Below are positions 23,611-36,100 of a stretch of DNA of 64,000 nucleotides, one piece after another. Source of the stretch: Parapristionchus giblindavisi. Taxonomy: Eukaryota; Nematoda; Chromadorea; Rhabditida; Diplogasteridae. Made by a program: the position numbers and the translations under genes. The DNA is taken from the NCBI GenBank assembly GCA_943737045.1, contig CALSFV010000220.1:248001-312000 (forward strand), written 5' to 3'. Positions within the stretch are counted from its first letter, which is position 1; every line of letters starts with the position of its first letter. The notes under the pieces are model-generated. The model ran no database searches. It saw only the letters and a program-made list of their open reading frames with translations, and was not told the DNA's origin.

Positions 23611-25973
23611 CACTCGATCAATAGTGTTACGAGTGAAGAAGAATACAAAGGAAGAAGCCGTTGATTGATAAGATGAAGTATTCCTCTATACCCACGAGAG
23701 ACGCAGAATGAGAGAGACTGCAAACGTAGAGTAGATAAGGAAAGATACGAATTGACCGATCATTGCAACGAGGTTTAAATGGATTATGGACAGAATTGAC
23801 GAAATTTCAATGGAGTAGGAGTGAAATGGTAGAAAGATATGCATGAGTGATAGGAAGAGGGCAATAGAGAGGAAAGAATGAGTCAACACGAGGCTATGTA
23901 CTATTTCTGTACCCACCCAATCCTACCATGGACCACGATTATATATCCATAATGGCTTCAAGTATGTGAGTCAGTTTCTTGAAGTGGTCCTCGACAATGA
24001 TTTAAGGCTAGATAGTGAGTGTTCGCGGATTATTCGGAAGAACAGGTTGATCGGATTAGGCAACTCCAAAATATTGTGTGCGTGCATGACTAAATTCGAT
24101 AAGCACTTGAGAAAACTCACTAGCGTAGTCATGGATTCTTTGGGTAACGACATGTTTTGTACTAGTCAGACAAAGTGCGAAATATTGCGCAATGTCCCGC
24201 TAGTCATTGATAGGATAAAATGGGGGGTGATAGCTCATCTCTAGTCAAATACGCGCACTCTCACACACAAAAGCCCATCGTTTGATTTCTGATAGGAATG
24301 AATGAATGATAGTGGTGTGAGGAAGAGATATACGTAGTGTCATTGTGAGTCACACCTCTTACCTATTCGGTCTCTCCCATGCATTCTTTCTGAGCCGAAA
24401 CTCCGCCCGTTTGGTTTAACTATATGAGTCGATTAAAAAAGTGGAACACCTCCCGCCTCACTTTGTGTGCACAAACGGAGACAGAAATTTGTAGTGTGTA
24501 GTATAGAATTAGTCAGGGCTTCGATATCAAGCTTCATTGAGCACACTATGTGGGGGTTAGGGTAAGATGATCAGAGGAAGACCACAAACACAGTCACAAT
24601 GACGCATTCGAACAACATCATTATTGCGAATTCACAGTTTTCGAGAATGATCTTCAGATTTACAGTAAATATTAAGATCCGATAAGCACGATTTGGAGAT
24701 ACGATAAAATAATGAATATTGCTAATAGTCAAGAATCACGCTATTTGGAACAAAATACATAATATAAACATCAGCAATCAGTCGCCGGATACATGGCCAC
24801 ACGAGAACTCGTTGGCGCCGCTAGTTGTGCTCGATGTATCGGACAGACGGAACGGGAGGGTGAGGCCATTGCAGCGGATGCAGTGGTATCTATAGTGACC
24901 GAACTCCTGTCCCTCGAACAACCCTTAAATATTTATAATATAATGACTAACTGATACAGATTGTTATCATCAAAACACTATCGTCGACGTAATAATGACT
25001 AATCATAAATGGTTAATGGATTTTGATGTATTGTTGCGTACTTTTATTGGAGGGTGTGGCGCAAGATCAAGATCATCAGGCGGAACAAAAAATCAAAAGC
25101 GAGTCATGACCATTATGGGAGCCTTGCTTGGGTGGTCCAAAGAAAACAGCGACAATGAGTCAGTTGACAAACAACACAGTCATTGCCACTTTTGTTATTA
25201 CTTTTGCTTCAAATGTATGAGGCATCCCGACTATTTCTGGCTTTGAGCCTTTTTTTAAAATATGCACTATCAGAAAGATCACTGATAACAAGCAGAATGG
25301 CAGCCGACTTAGACGCCTTGTTAAGTATGTGCTTAATCACTATTTAAAATTTTGAACGAGTCATTGCATTATTGTCAGACTATCTATTGTACACATATAG
25401 CAGCGAAAGGCGCCTTAACTCGTAATTACTGTTTGCCTGCTGTACAGAATGCCCATTTGTTGATTACTAATCATGAAAATGTATTGAATGATAGGATTTT
25501 GAATGAGTCACGATTTATGTGCACGAATTCAATCCGTAGATTCCTGTGAATTTCATAGGTGTTGACTGACTAAAATCGATCATATTCTGATAGCTTAGGT
25601 ACTCTTCCACTAATACGATTCATCAAGACACTTGGTACCATTTTGAATGGGTAGGACCGTCAATAAACCATGCTTCAAATTGAATTTTCTATGATGCATC
25701 TTATCATGAGAAACTCGCAATACTCTTTGAAGTTTATCAGTAGACACTATTAACAGAGAGTAGGCGTTTACGTCTTATCTTGCGTGCATTTGATGCCTTG
25801 CATATTTGTGTGCCATGATTTTTTGGGTTGTCTTGTTTTATGTTCAAACTTTAAATAAAAATATCTAATAGTCAAGAAATAACTTTTACCTTTTCGTATA
25901 AATTTTATATCCACATTGACCAGATACATTTTTCTTAATGCTCTATGTTCAATGTCTATTTTCATTTTCGCTA
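23611..25973. other. Intergenic region upstream of the Ig-EGF gene
   Basis: This presumably holds the promoter of the leftward Ig-EGF gene. A CTCCGCCC box lies at 24401-24408, and TGAGTCA heptamers lie at 23967, 24346, 25156 and 25504. A small stretch at 24778-24954 is open on both strands. Otherwise I see no gene. Confidence 0.5.
24778..24954. other. Possible small exon or ORF, coding-like on both strands
   Basis: On the + strand, 24793-24954 encodes 53 residues beginning MATRELVGAASCARCIGQ. On the - strand, 24923-24778 follows a plausible acceptor (TATTTAAG) and encodes 47 residues, including FGHYRYHCIRCNGLTLPF and SCGHVSGD, before a stop. The - reading has a CxxC...CGH pattern that could be part of a zinc-binding module, but no neighbouring exon was found. 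GC content is higher than the surroundings, so one strand may well be real. I cannot decide which. Confidence 0.25.
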
Positions 25974-28162
25974 TCAAGTACTATTACATAATTTAAATCT
26001 CACATTGATAGTTCCTGGGGCTTGCCTGTTCTCGTCTCGACTTTCTTCCTCCAATGACTCCATTGTATATTTGATATAGGCATGACACCGAGCGGCTATG
26101 TAATAAGCGTAGCTTTCGAGGAAGAGTTGCATCGAGATGAAGATCACTTTAGGCCAGAAAAGGGATCGAAAGAACGCGAAGAAATTATCTGAATGAAATG
26201 TGTAATTTGATAAAAATTGCTATTTTTAATCAATCGAAGAATGTAAATTCTTCAGCATTTTGAAATTACAGTATCTTTCGATATATTTTGGACACCGATT
26301 TGTTTGAGGAACTTTAAAAAATAAATACGATATAACGATTATAGTCGAACATTCTTATTCTATGTGCTTACGTTGTGATTGACAGAGATGCACATATGTG
26401 GCTATTACGAGGTAGATGACACAGACTAGAACACGGATGACGACACCAACTTGATAGATTTCTATCGGAGGAAGGATGAAGTATTTTGTGCCCTGAATAA
26501 TGAAGTTTACATCTATCGCTATTTTCAATTACCATAAAATTTTATCATCTTAATCAATTACATACTGAAAACTTATAATTTATTTAACCGATATTTTCAA
26601 GATTTAATTATCGATTAGCTCATTTTCATTCGACATGAGAACATCGAAAAATATTAATAGAGAAAATATTTTTCTTTAGCAGTACTGAAAGAGACAGTTG
26701 ACGCTCTTCATTCCTTTCATATTCGTCCTTCATTTTTGGAAATAACAATAAACAATCCAATTCCAATTCGTTGTGAGTAGTACATCTGCCTAATATTTTC
26801 GTCTAATCGATCGCATTTCGAAATCATCAAAAGTGCCCAATAACCCAATATTTCGTGAAGAATTATCTATCACTTTACCTTGCACAATTGATACACGAGA
26901 ATGCTTTGTATAATCACTGTAACCATGCCCAGAATGAGAGCAACGACGGACATTGTGCCAACAACCAATTGAGCCATCCAGAAGGCGAACTGAAATTACC
27001 AATGATGCCTATCGATATACTATCCACAGTTACATAATATTTTTTTCATCACATAAATTATATTCTTACTATTTTTATTTCTCATCAATATAGCGTATTG
27101 AAATTTTAAGTGTTTTCTTCATGACAATATTTCATTTTAGTATCATCAACTTTTCATATTCTAGCAAAATAATAAAGCCGTATAATTTTATGTAATAATG
27201 TTCGAGACAAGGATAATTATTAAAACAGAAGTTCTCATCAAAGGACCTTATAAAATGGCTTAATTATATTAATTTAAGCAGAATTTTCCGCATTTTGAAT
27301 ACAAAGATGCGCTATGCACATATAAAAAACCATGAGATATAATAATAATAGAGTAATCGTATGTAGTATGGCCTTTAGTTAGTATTTTATACGTAAACAA
27401 TGATCACTATCCTTTTCCTACGCATTTCAATGGTGACCACATAAAGATCATTGCTAATCATGCGGATTATGAAAATATAGTACCTGTGTCGTTATCCACA
27501 TCATTTCTGCATAGGCAATCCAGTAAGTGGCAGTCTAAATGAACATCGTTCAAATAAGGAAATACATATTTTTTTTAAATAACACATTTGCATTCTCTTA
27601 CTCTAAAAAATAGATAATTATTGTTGTTTTTGTTATTGTTTTTGTTCCTGTATTTTTTTTAATCATTGCGGACCTCTCCACCGCTAGGCCTTGCCAACCT
27701 AACCTGTCATTGATCGCCGTTTGATCTTTGATACAGAATCTTTTCTGAGCTGCACTTCCCATCCTCCCCTTTACCCTCCCCCTCTCCCGATAATTTCTAT
27801 CTATCCCACAAGCTCTTTTCATCTGTTATTTCAAATGTTGTCGCACCTTATTGATGTATGATAAATTAAATTAAATTAAATTTTAATAATGAATTATGTG
27901 ATTATTTATGTGTTATCCTGTATATGACGTCCAATTAATGGAGTTATATATGAGTGTGCCACGTGTGAAACAGCCATACTTTAATTATATTTATTAGTAG
28001 TTAATGAGGTCGATTCATAAATGGACGTTACTACATTTCAACATTACTTCTTCTACTTATATTTTGTTGTAATAGGGTTGTTTATTCGGTCGAGAGAAGA
28101 AGAACTCGCTCATTATGACTGCATGTCTGTGAATGGACAGGACTTGGGCGAGAGGGTCATGG

Positions 28163-28193
<31 letters not shown>

Positions 28194-30182
28194 AGAGAGA
28201 GAGGGAGGCGAGGAGAGGAGAAAGGTGAGAGAGGGGTAGAGCGAGGGGATTGAAATGAGAGAAGAGAGGAGAGTTTATAAAGAGGAGGGAAAGACGGACT
28301 ATGAAATGGCAGTCGTTTGAATGAATTAGTTAGAGATCTAATGGAAGAGCAAAGGCGAAAGGAGAGACCATATGATGAGAAAGGATATGTACACGAAATG
28401 AAAATGTCCGCCCCGCCATAAATAACTCGGCCTTTCATCAAAGTTTCATGGGACTATTTGTCGCCTGTCGGATGACACAATGATTTTGACAAATATAACT
28501 GGTGTTTAGCAATGCTGTTGAATCTTGCACTATGCTTCGTATTAGATCTGTTTTATTCAATTGTATTATTAAAGTGGAAATGTGAAACTTGCTGGGTTAC
28601 GATTTGTCCAAATCGGTTCAAACTAAGATTATTACCGATGACTCACCCTAATATGCATGATTTCCATGCAGCACAGTGGACTCGGCATTTGGTTCGTCAC
28701 TGTCGATGTACCCCTGCACATTCTCTCCAGACTACGGCCATGTGTACGAATGGTTTGCATCTGCAATTATTCATAACGTACGTATGTATATTGTAGGTCT
28801 ATTGGGAAAAGTCAATTCTACACAGCATACATTTCTTCGCAGAGATGTGCAGCCAAGAATTAATGTGATCCTGTGATAGAACATTTTGTTACGGAAAACT
28901 AATTTGAAGATTAATTTGTGAATCTCGTAAGCAATAGTTTTGGAAAACCTCTAACGACCTTCTAAGATAATCGTACTCAAACCTCATCGTAATCTATCAT
29001 GATCCTGTAGGTAATGGGATAGGGAAGAGGCCCAAAAGGGCATTGGCATTTGAATAAACGAGACGTTTTGGATCTCATATCCACTATGAGCAACTCTGTC
29101 AGGTCTCTACTCTATTGTCTCTATTTCCTTGTTCTTCTCTTCTTCTCTCATTGTGTATGTCTGTATGCCTCGTTCTCTCGCTTCTCTCCCCCTACGTTGT
29201 CCCTCTCTCCTCATTTGTTAATCTCCTCTGTCTCGATATCCGGTCCTATTGTTAATTTCATTATGAATAAAAAAGGCAGCAGCTACGTAGCATAGCGATA
29301 AATTCGACGCAGACAACATAAGGAAATGAAACAAGGCCCAGGCAGAACGCGATTAAGAGGTTAAGAAATTTTAGAGAGCTGGCGAGACTAATTTAGCGTT
29401 AAAGATGAAACGGGCGGAGACGACAGAGAGGAGATGTAGTTGAATGAATTAGAAGGGAGGAGCGATGATGACGAAGGGAGAATAAAGTACTAGAACAAAG
29501 AGGACCCGTGCGAACTACTTTTGGGGTATTCCCTGCCGACTTATTCTGAAGTGTCACTGAGAAGAGGACTATAATCAGATTATAGTTTATCTTACGTAAT
29601 GGATAGAGCGAGCTATGACAGTGGAGAAGAATTGAAGGAGATTTTGTGTTGTTAGCGGCAGAAAGAATCTGTGTCTGTTCCTGACAGAGACAGATTGCGA
29701 TAAGCGAGGCAATATGTAAATAGAACGAGAGCGATGTGAAAACAATTAAAAGTGGACCAGAATAATTTGGCAATTTCCTAGAGTAAAAGGCGTCAACATT
29801 GTCTTCTCTCTTATATTTTGCTTAAATGCTAGGGTATAGTGCACCGGGAAGAAACCGTTGGCATACTTCTCTCGAATGATAGTTTCATTAAAAAAACAAT
29901 TTCAAAATTGTAGCGCAGTAATGGAAAATAATGAAAATAAGAACTGTCAAAAAAGAAAAATTCTCAATGCACAGCATATATTATCAAACAAGCGAATCTA
30001 ACCATTCTAGCCAAAAGAGTCCCCAAAGACTCGTTGGATGTTGCATTATCCATGTTTCTAGTCGTATCATCCTTCTTTCCTGCTTTATCTTCTATTTCCA
30101 TCCTCTTTTCCTCCTGTAGCTCCCTCACTCTTGCAGCTTCACAGTCCTCGATCAAACTGGTTGGACTCAGAGGAGAAGCCAT
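25974..30182 (-). CDS. Multi-pass membrane protein of unknown function (about 225 aa)
   Basis: In-phase exons: 30182-30003, 27534-27484, 26989-26879, 26492-26372, 26188-25974. The first exon gives a 60-residue hydrophilic, charged, probably cytoplasmic N-terminus (MASPLSPTSLIEDCEAAR...). Its ATG is two bases behind a TTATTTCAG acceptor, which suggests trans-splicing or a 5'-UTR intron. The later exons carry hydrophobic segments: FAFWMAQLVVGTMSVVALIL...SILVYQL, VGVVIRVLVCVIYLVIATYV and VIFISMQLFLESYAYYIAA, with a possible extra one around TATYWIAYAEMMWITT. That gives three or four passes and a short C-terminal tail (YTMESLEEESRDENRQ). The last four exons are well supported by splice sites and phase. 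Their link to the first exon across 2.4 kb is inference, and an exon could be missing there. The tail may also continue, since GTGAG follows the codons for GTIN. I do not recognise the family. Confidence 0.65.
28161..28205. repeat. (GA)n/G-rich microsatellite
   Basis: This GA repeat is interrupted by a G9 run and lies within a purine-rich tract to about 28290. It falls in the first intron of the membrane-protein model. Confidence 0.9.
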
Positions 30183-31356
30183 TGCTGAAATAACTTTAGA
30201 AAATATAAGTCCGATAAATACAATGTTTGGGTGATTTCTTAAATAAATGTCGCGAAACTGAAGAGACCGTGGACAAGATTGAAAGTCCTTTGAAGAATAA
30301 TTAGACTATGAAAACAGTGAATACGAATATAAATGATTATTAACACGGAATAAATACGAATTCAGCCTAGCCGTTATAAATAACGAAATGCGCTTTAGAG
30401 AATTATGTAACAACAAGTTCAATCACCGATATATATTAAAAATTTGTTTGATATCTCTGATTCTAAAAAAGATTCTCTCACATTCGCAGGAATTATAGAA
30501 CAAAAATATTATTTGAGCAAAGAAACGGTGAATTACATATAATGAAATGCTTATGATACCGTAACGTTCCAAGACGGATTTAAATGAGTAGGATAGAGCA
30601 GATAATTGGTGAACCTCGGATTTCGATTTGTCTCTCACATAAAATGACTCTATTTCCACTGGTCGAGGGAATAATTAGCCATTCGTTGTGGTAGTCACTA
30701 TTTTTCTTTTTCTGCTTCTTTTTCGTTTATATCCTCCCTCTCATCATTACCCATCCATTTCTTCTCGCATACGTTCGGTAAATACTGCACAACATCTATC
30801 AAAGTACAGTATTCCTACTTATTTAGGACTGTTTTGCACAAGACTACAGTAGACAACGTTGCTAACCTTAAGTTCATGCAGAATAGGTTTATAAGTCAGT
30901 AAATTCACAATCATAATTTCCCTCCTACAGAATCGAACTTATGAAAACAAACTCAGGTGTTTACAAACACAAACAACAGAGCAAATTAAGCAAAGTTTAT
31001 GTTTGTTACACTTAACTAAAAATATTCTTTGAATGTTAACAATGATACATAATTCGTTTTATACGTACGAAAACAGAGAGATGCAATATACAAGTAACGC
31101 AAAGTAGGAAAAAGTCGTGAAATAAAATACAAGAATGGAAATGAAAGTGAAGGATGAAAAGATCACGAGTGGAATATGGAGTAGTAGGAGTGAGACGGCT
31201 TGGATTTCATGCAAGATGAAGTGAGTTATGTCACTGAGTTTGATTCCAAGTCCAATTTTGAATAATGAAGACGAAGGAAGGGTAACATGACTTATGGACT
31301 ACTGAATGGATTGGTTGGCTCACAACACTCATTCTTTCCATGTCATCAGTGATCTA
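30183..31356. other. Intergenic, nothing recognised
   Basis: AT-rich DNA upstream of the membrane-protein gene. No coding-like frame, RNA gene or repeat was recognised before the Tc1-like element begins. Confidence 0.5.
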
Positions 31357-32934
31357 CAGTACTGGCCAAAAAAGTGTAACATTTGGTTTTTTCGCCATAA
31401 CTTTTTTCAAACTCAACCGATCGAGTCCAGATTTTCAGGGATATTTTCGAAAGAGTTTTGACGTGTTTTACACAACAAATTAGTCCGGGTTATCCCTTAT
31501 GGTGAAATTTATTTAGAATTTATCAAAAGTCACAAAAGTGAGATTTTCGGTTTCTTCGACTTCGACTTAATTTTTTCACTAATTTTGCTAGCAATGTGTG
31601 TTGTATCGTTTTAAAAGTATGAGACGGATTCTTGGGAGCAAGAATCTACCGAGATCCGAGCGAGAATCCATTCGTCGTGAACGTCAGATGGGACTGTCAC
31701 TGGCACTCTGTCACAGCAGTTCTGAGTGACTGTTTCGACTATCCTGAAGGTCATCAAAACTTTAATCCGTGCTCAAACAATGAAGAAGGTTAATGTACGA
31801 CCTCGCAAGTCGACCACGACATCGGATCGTCTGATTACCTGCATCTCGAAGGAGAAACTGAGGCTCACTACAATGGACATCAAGCGAGCACTAGCGGAGA
31901 TTCGCTAATTTGAAGTGGCTAAGGTTTCTAAACATGGCTGAAAAGATGTTTGAGGTGTCCGTGAACAATGTACAGCATCGTCTTCGTGCTTCGGGTCTCT
32001 TCGAACGTCGACATATCAAGAAACCGCTGATCTCCGAAAAGAATCGCAAAGCATGGATCACATGGGCAAAAGAGCACTGGTATTGGACCCCCTAACAGTA
32101 GAATTAGGTCGTTTTCTCAGACGAAAGCAAGTTTATGATGATTGCTAAGGTGGGAATTTATCATGTTCGTCGTCCGGTTGGCACTAGATTGGATGTGAAG
32201 TAACAACTGACCACCGTGAAGCATAGAGGAGGATCGTTGATGTTGTGTTGTTGTTTCTCTGAAGATGGGGTTGGACCCCTGGTTCACGTGAAGAGAATTA
32301 TGAAGAAGGAGATATGCTAGAGACACTTTTCATTCCTTCAAACATCTTTTCAGCCATGTTTAGAAACCTTAGCCACCTCAAATTAGCGAATCTCCACTAG
32401 TGCTCGCTTGATGTCCATTGTAATGAGCCTCAGTTTCTCCTTCGAGATGCAGGTAATCAGACGATCCGATATCGTGGTCGACTTGCGAGGTCGTACATTA
32501 ACCTTCTTCATTGTTTGAGCACGGATTGAAGTTTTGATGACCTTCAGGATAGTCGAAACAGTCACTCGGAACTGCTGTGACAGAGTTCCAGTGACAGTCC
32601 CATCTGACGTCCACGACAAATGGATTCTCGCTCGGATCTCGGTAGATTCTTGCTCCCAAGAATCCGTCTCATACTTTTAAAACGATACAGCACACATTGC
32701 TAGCAAAATTAGTGAAAAAATTAAGTCGAAATCGAAGAAACCGAAAATCCTACTTTTGTGACTTTTGATAAATACTAAATAAATTTCACCATAAGGGATA
32801 ACCCGGGCTAATTTGTTGTGTAAAACACGTCAAACCTCTATCAAAATTATCCCTGAAAATCTGGACTCGATCGGTTGAGTTTGAAAAAAGTTATGGCGAA
32901 AAATCCAAATGTTACACTTTTTTGGCCAGTACTG
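31357..32934. mobile_element. Tc1-like foldback element with ~597-bp inverted arms, defective
   Basis: Termini are CAGTACTGGCCAAAAAAGTG and its inverse, flanked by TA on both sides (31355-31356, 32935-32936), as in Tc1/mariner insertions. The left arm 31357-31952 and right arm 32934-32338 are long inverted copies of each other. Each carries the 5' end of a transposase with its helix-turn-helix region (MRRILGSKNLPRSERESIRR; KVNVRPRKSTTTSDRLITC), broken by stops and a frameshift. The 385-bp centre holds the next part on the + strand: NVQHRLRASGLFERRHIKKP, then VVFSDESKFMM with the first catalytic Asp of the DDE triad. The second Asp and the Glu are missing. A Tc1-like copy has therefore been truncated and its 5' half duplicated in inverted orientation. 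Without a complete transposase it is non-autonomous. Confidence 0.9.
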
Positions 32935-33174
32935 TATGTGAAGGATTAACACGCAGTTCATGTAAGAACCTGATTTGGATAGGTGTAAATACTTTAAAAT
33001 GGTTTTTAAAAAATCACTTTTTGTACTAACTACCATTTTTTTCATTCTAGAAATTCTAGATCACGATATGTCGCTCGGAAAAATATATACATATAAACAG
33101 TTGAAAAAAATCGTTGATTATTGTCGTCACAAAACGGCTCTGTTCTACTTTCCATGAAAGTTTACTGGTCCCCT

Positions 33175-36100
33175 TGTCCGGGCTACGGGAGCAGGAGGAG
33201 AACGATGGGCTGTCCGGGCTACTGGAGGAGGAGGAGAACAATCCGCTGTCCGGGCTACTGGAGGAGGAGGAGAACGGTGGGCTGTCTGGGCTAAGGGAGC
33301 AGGAGGAGAACGATGGGCTGTCCGGGCTACTGGAGGAGGAGGAGAACAATCCGCTGTCCGGGCTACTGGAGAAGGAGGAGAACGATGGGCTGTCTGGGCT
33401 AAGGGAGCAGGAGGAGAACGATGGGCTGTCCGGGCTACTGGAGGAGGAGGAGAACGATGGGCTGTCCGGGCTACAGGAAGAGGAGGAGAACGATGGGCTG
33501 TCCGGGCTACTGGAGGAGGAGGAGAACAATCCGCTGTCCGGGCTACTGGAGAAGGAGGAGAACGATGGGATGTCCGGGCTAAGGGAGCAGGAGGAGAACG
33601 ATGGAATGTCCGGGCTAAGGGAGCAGGAGGAGAACGATGGGATGTCCGGGCTAAGGAAGCAGGAGGAGAACGATGGGCTGTCCGGGCTACTGGAAGAGGA
33701 GGAGAACGATGGGCTGTCCGGGCTACTGGAGGAGGAGGAGAACAATCCGCTGTCCGGGCTACTGGAGAAGGAGGAGAACGATGGGCTGACCGGGCTACTG
33801 GAGGAGGAGGAGAACGATGGGCTGACCGGGCTAAGGGAGCAGGAGGAGAACGATGGGATGTCCGGGCTACGGGAGGAGGAGGAGAACAATCCGCTGTCCG
33901 GGCTACTGGAGGAGGAGGAGAACAATCCGCTGTCCGGGCTACTGGAGGAGGAGGAGAACGATGGGCTGTCCGGGCTAAGGAAGCAGGAGGAGAACGATGG
34001 GCTGTCCGGGCTACTGGAGGAGGAGGAGAACGATGGTCTGTCCGGGCTAAGGGAGCAGGAGGAGAACGATGGGATGTCCGGGCTAAGGGAGCAGGAGGAG
34101 AACGATGGGATGTCCGGGCTAAGGGAGCAGGAGGAGAACGATGGGATGTCCGGGCAAAGGGAGCAGGAGGAGAACGATGGGAAGTCCGGGCTAAGGGAGC
34201 AGGAGGAGAACGATGGGATGTCCGGGCTAAGGGAGCAGGAGGAGAACGATGGGATGTCCGGGCTAAGGGAGCAGGAGGAGAACGATGGGCTGTCCGGGCT
34301 ACTGGAGGAGGAGGAGAACGATGGGATGTCCGGGCTACTGGAAGAGGAGGAGAACGATGGGCTGTCCGGGCTACTGGAGGAGGAGGAGAACAATCCGCTG
34401 TCCGGGCTACTGGAGAAGGAGGAGAACGATGGGCTGACCGGGCTACTGGAGGAGGAGGAGAACGATGGGCTGACCGGGCTAAGGGAGCAGGAGGAGAACG
34501 ATGGGATGTCCGGGCTACGGGAGGAGGAGGAGAACAATCCGCTGTCCGGGCTACTGGAGGAGGAGGAGAACAATCCGCTGTCCGGGCTACTGGAGGAGGA
34601 GGAGAACGATGGGCTGTCCGGGCTAAGGAAGCAGGAGGAGAACGATGGGCTGTCCGGGCTACTGGAGGAGGAGGAGAACGATGGGATGTCCGGGCTAAGG
34701 GAGCAGGAGGAGAACGATGGGCTGTCCGGGCTAATGGAGGAGGAGGAGAACGATGGGATGTCCGGGCTAAGGGAGCAGGAGGAGAACGATGGGCTGACCG
34801 GGCTAAGGGAGCAGGAGGAGAACGATGGGATGTCCGGGCTACGGGAGGAGGAGGAGATGGGCTGACGGGGCTACTGGAACGATGGGCTGAACAATCCGCT
34901 GTCCGGGCTACTGGAGGAGGAGGAGAACAATCCGCTGTCCGGGAGGAGGAGGAGAAGAACGATGGGATGTCCGGGCTAAGGGAGCGGGAGGAGAACGATG
35001 GGCTGTCCGGGCTACTGGAGGAGGAGGAGAATAATCCGCTGTCCGGGCTACTGGAGGAGGAGGAGAACGATGGGCTGTCCGGGCTAAGAGGAGAACGATG
35101 GGCTGTCCGGGCTACTGGAGGAGGAGGAGAACGATGGGATGTCCGGGCTAAGGGAGCAGGAGGAGAACGATGGGCTGTCCGGGCTACTGGAGGAGGAGAA
35201 CAATCCGCTGTCCGGGCTACTGGAGGAGGAGGAGAACGATGGGCTGTCCGGGCTAAGAGGAGAACGATGGGCTGTCCGGGCTACTGGAGCAGGAGGAGAA
35301 CGATGGGCTGTCCGGGCTAAGGGAGCAGGAGGAGAACGATGGGATGTCCGGGCTACGGGAGGAGGAGGAGAACGATGGTCTGTCCGGGCTAAGGGAGCAG
35401 GAGGAGAACGATGGGATGTCCGGGCTAAGGGAGCAGGAGGAGAACGATGGGCTGTCCGGGCTAAGAGGAGAACGATGGGCTGTCCGGGCTACTGGAGGAG
35501 GAGGAGAACGATGGGATGTCCGGGCTAAGGGAGCAGGAGGAGAACGATGGGCTGTCCGGGCTAAGAGGAGAACGATGGGCTGTCCGGGCTACTGGAGGAG
35601 GAGAACAATCCGCTGTCCGGGCTACTGGAGGAGGAGGAGAACAATCCGCTGTCCGGGCTACTGGAGGAGGAGGAGAACGATGGGCTGTCCGGGCTAAGGA
35701 AGCAGGAGGAGAACGATGGGCTGTCCGGGCTACTGGAGGAGGAGGAGAACGATGGTCTGTCCGGGCTAAGGGAGCAGGAGGAGAACGATGGGATGTCCGG
35801 GCTAAGGGAGCAGGAGTCCGGGCTAAGGGAGCAGGAGGAGAACGATGGGATGTCCGGGCTAAGGGAGCAGGAGGAGAACGATGGACTGTCCGGGCTACTG
35901 GAGGAGGAGGAGAACGATGGGCTGTCCGGGCTAAGAGGAGAACGATGGGCTGTCCGGGCTGGAGGAGGAGGAGAACGATGGGATGTCCGGGCAAAGAGCA
36001 GGAGGAGAACGAAGTCCGGGCTAAGGGAGCAGGAGGAGAACGATGGGATGTCCGGGCTAAGGGAGCAGGAGGAGAACGATGGACTGTCCGCTACTGGAGG

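Noticed and set aside
23966..24244. 92-codon + frame MSQFLEVVLDNDLRL...
   Set aside because: The opposite strand is open over the same bases, there are no splice sites and I recognise no family.
27598..27822. 74-codon - strand frame ending in an A-rich tail, possible LINE 3' end
   Set aside because: The ending resembles a retroelement tail, but no reverse transcriptase motif or defined end is visible, so it cannot be supported.
33114..34865. 583-codon open frame as a protein-coding gene
   Set aside because: It is the 36-bp satellite read in frame. The antisense strand is open for nearly as long, the same units are frameshifted at 34860-36390, and there is no flanking exon. Kept as repeat only.
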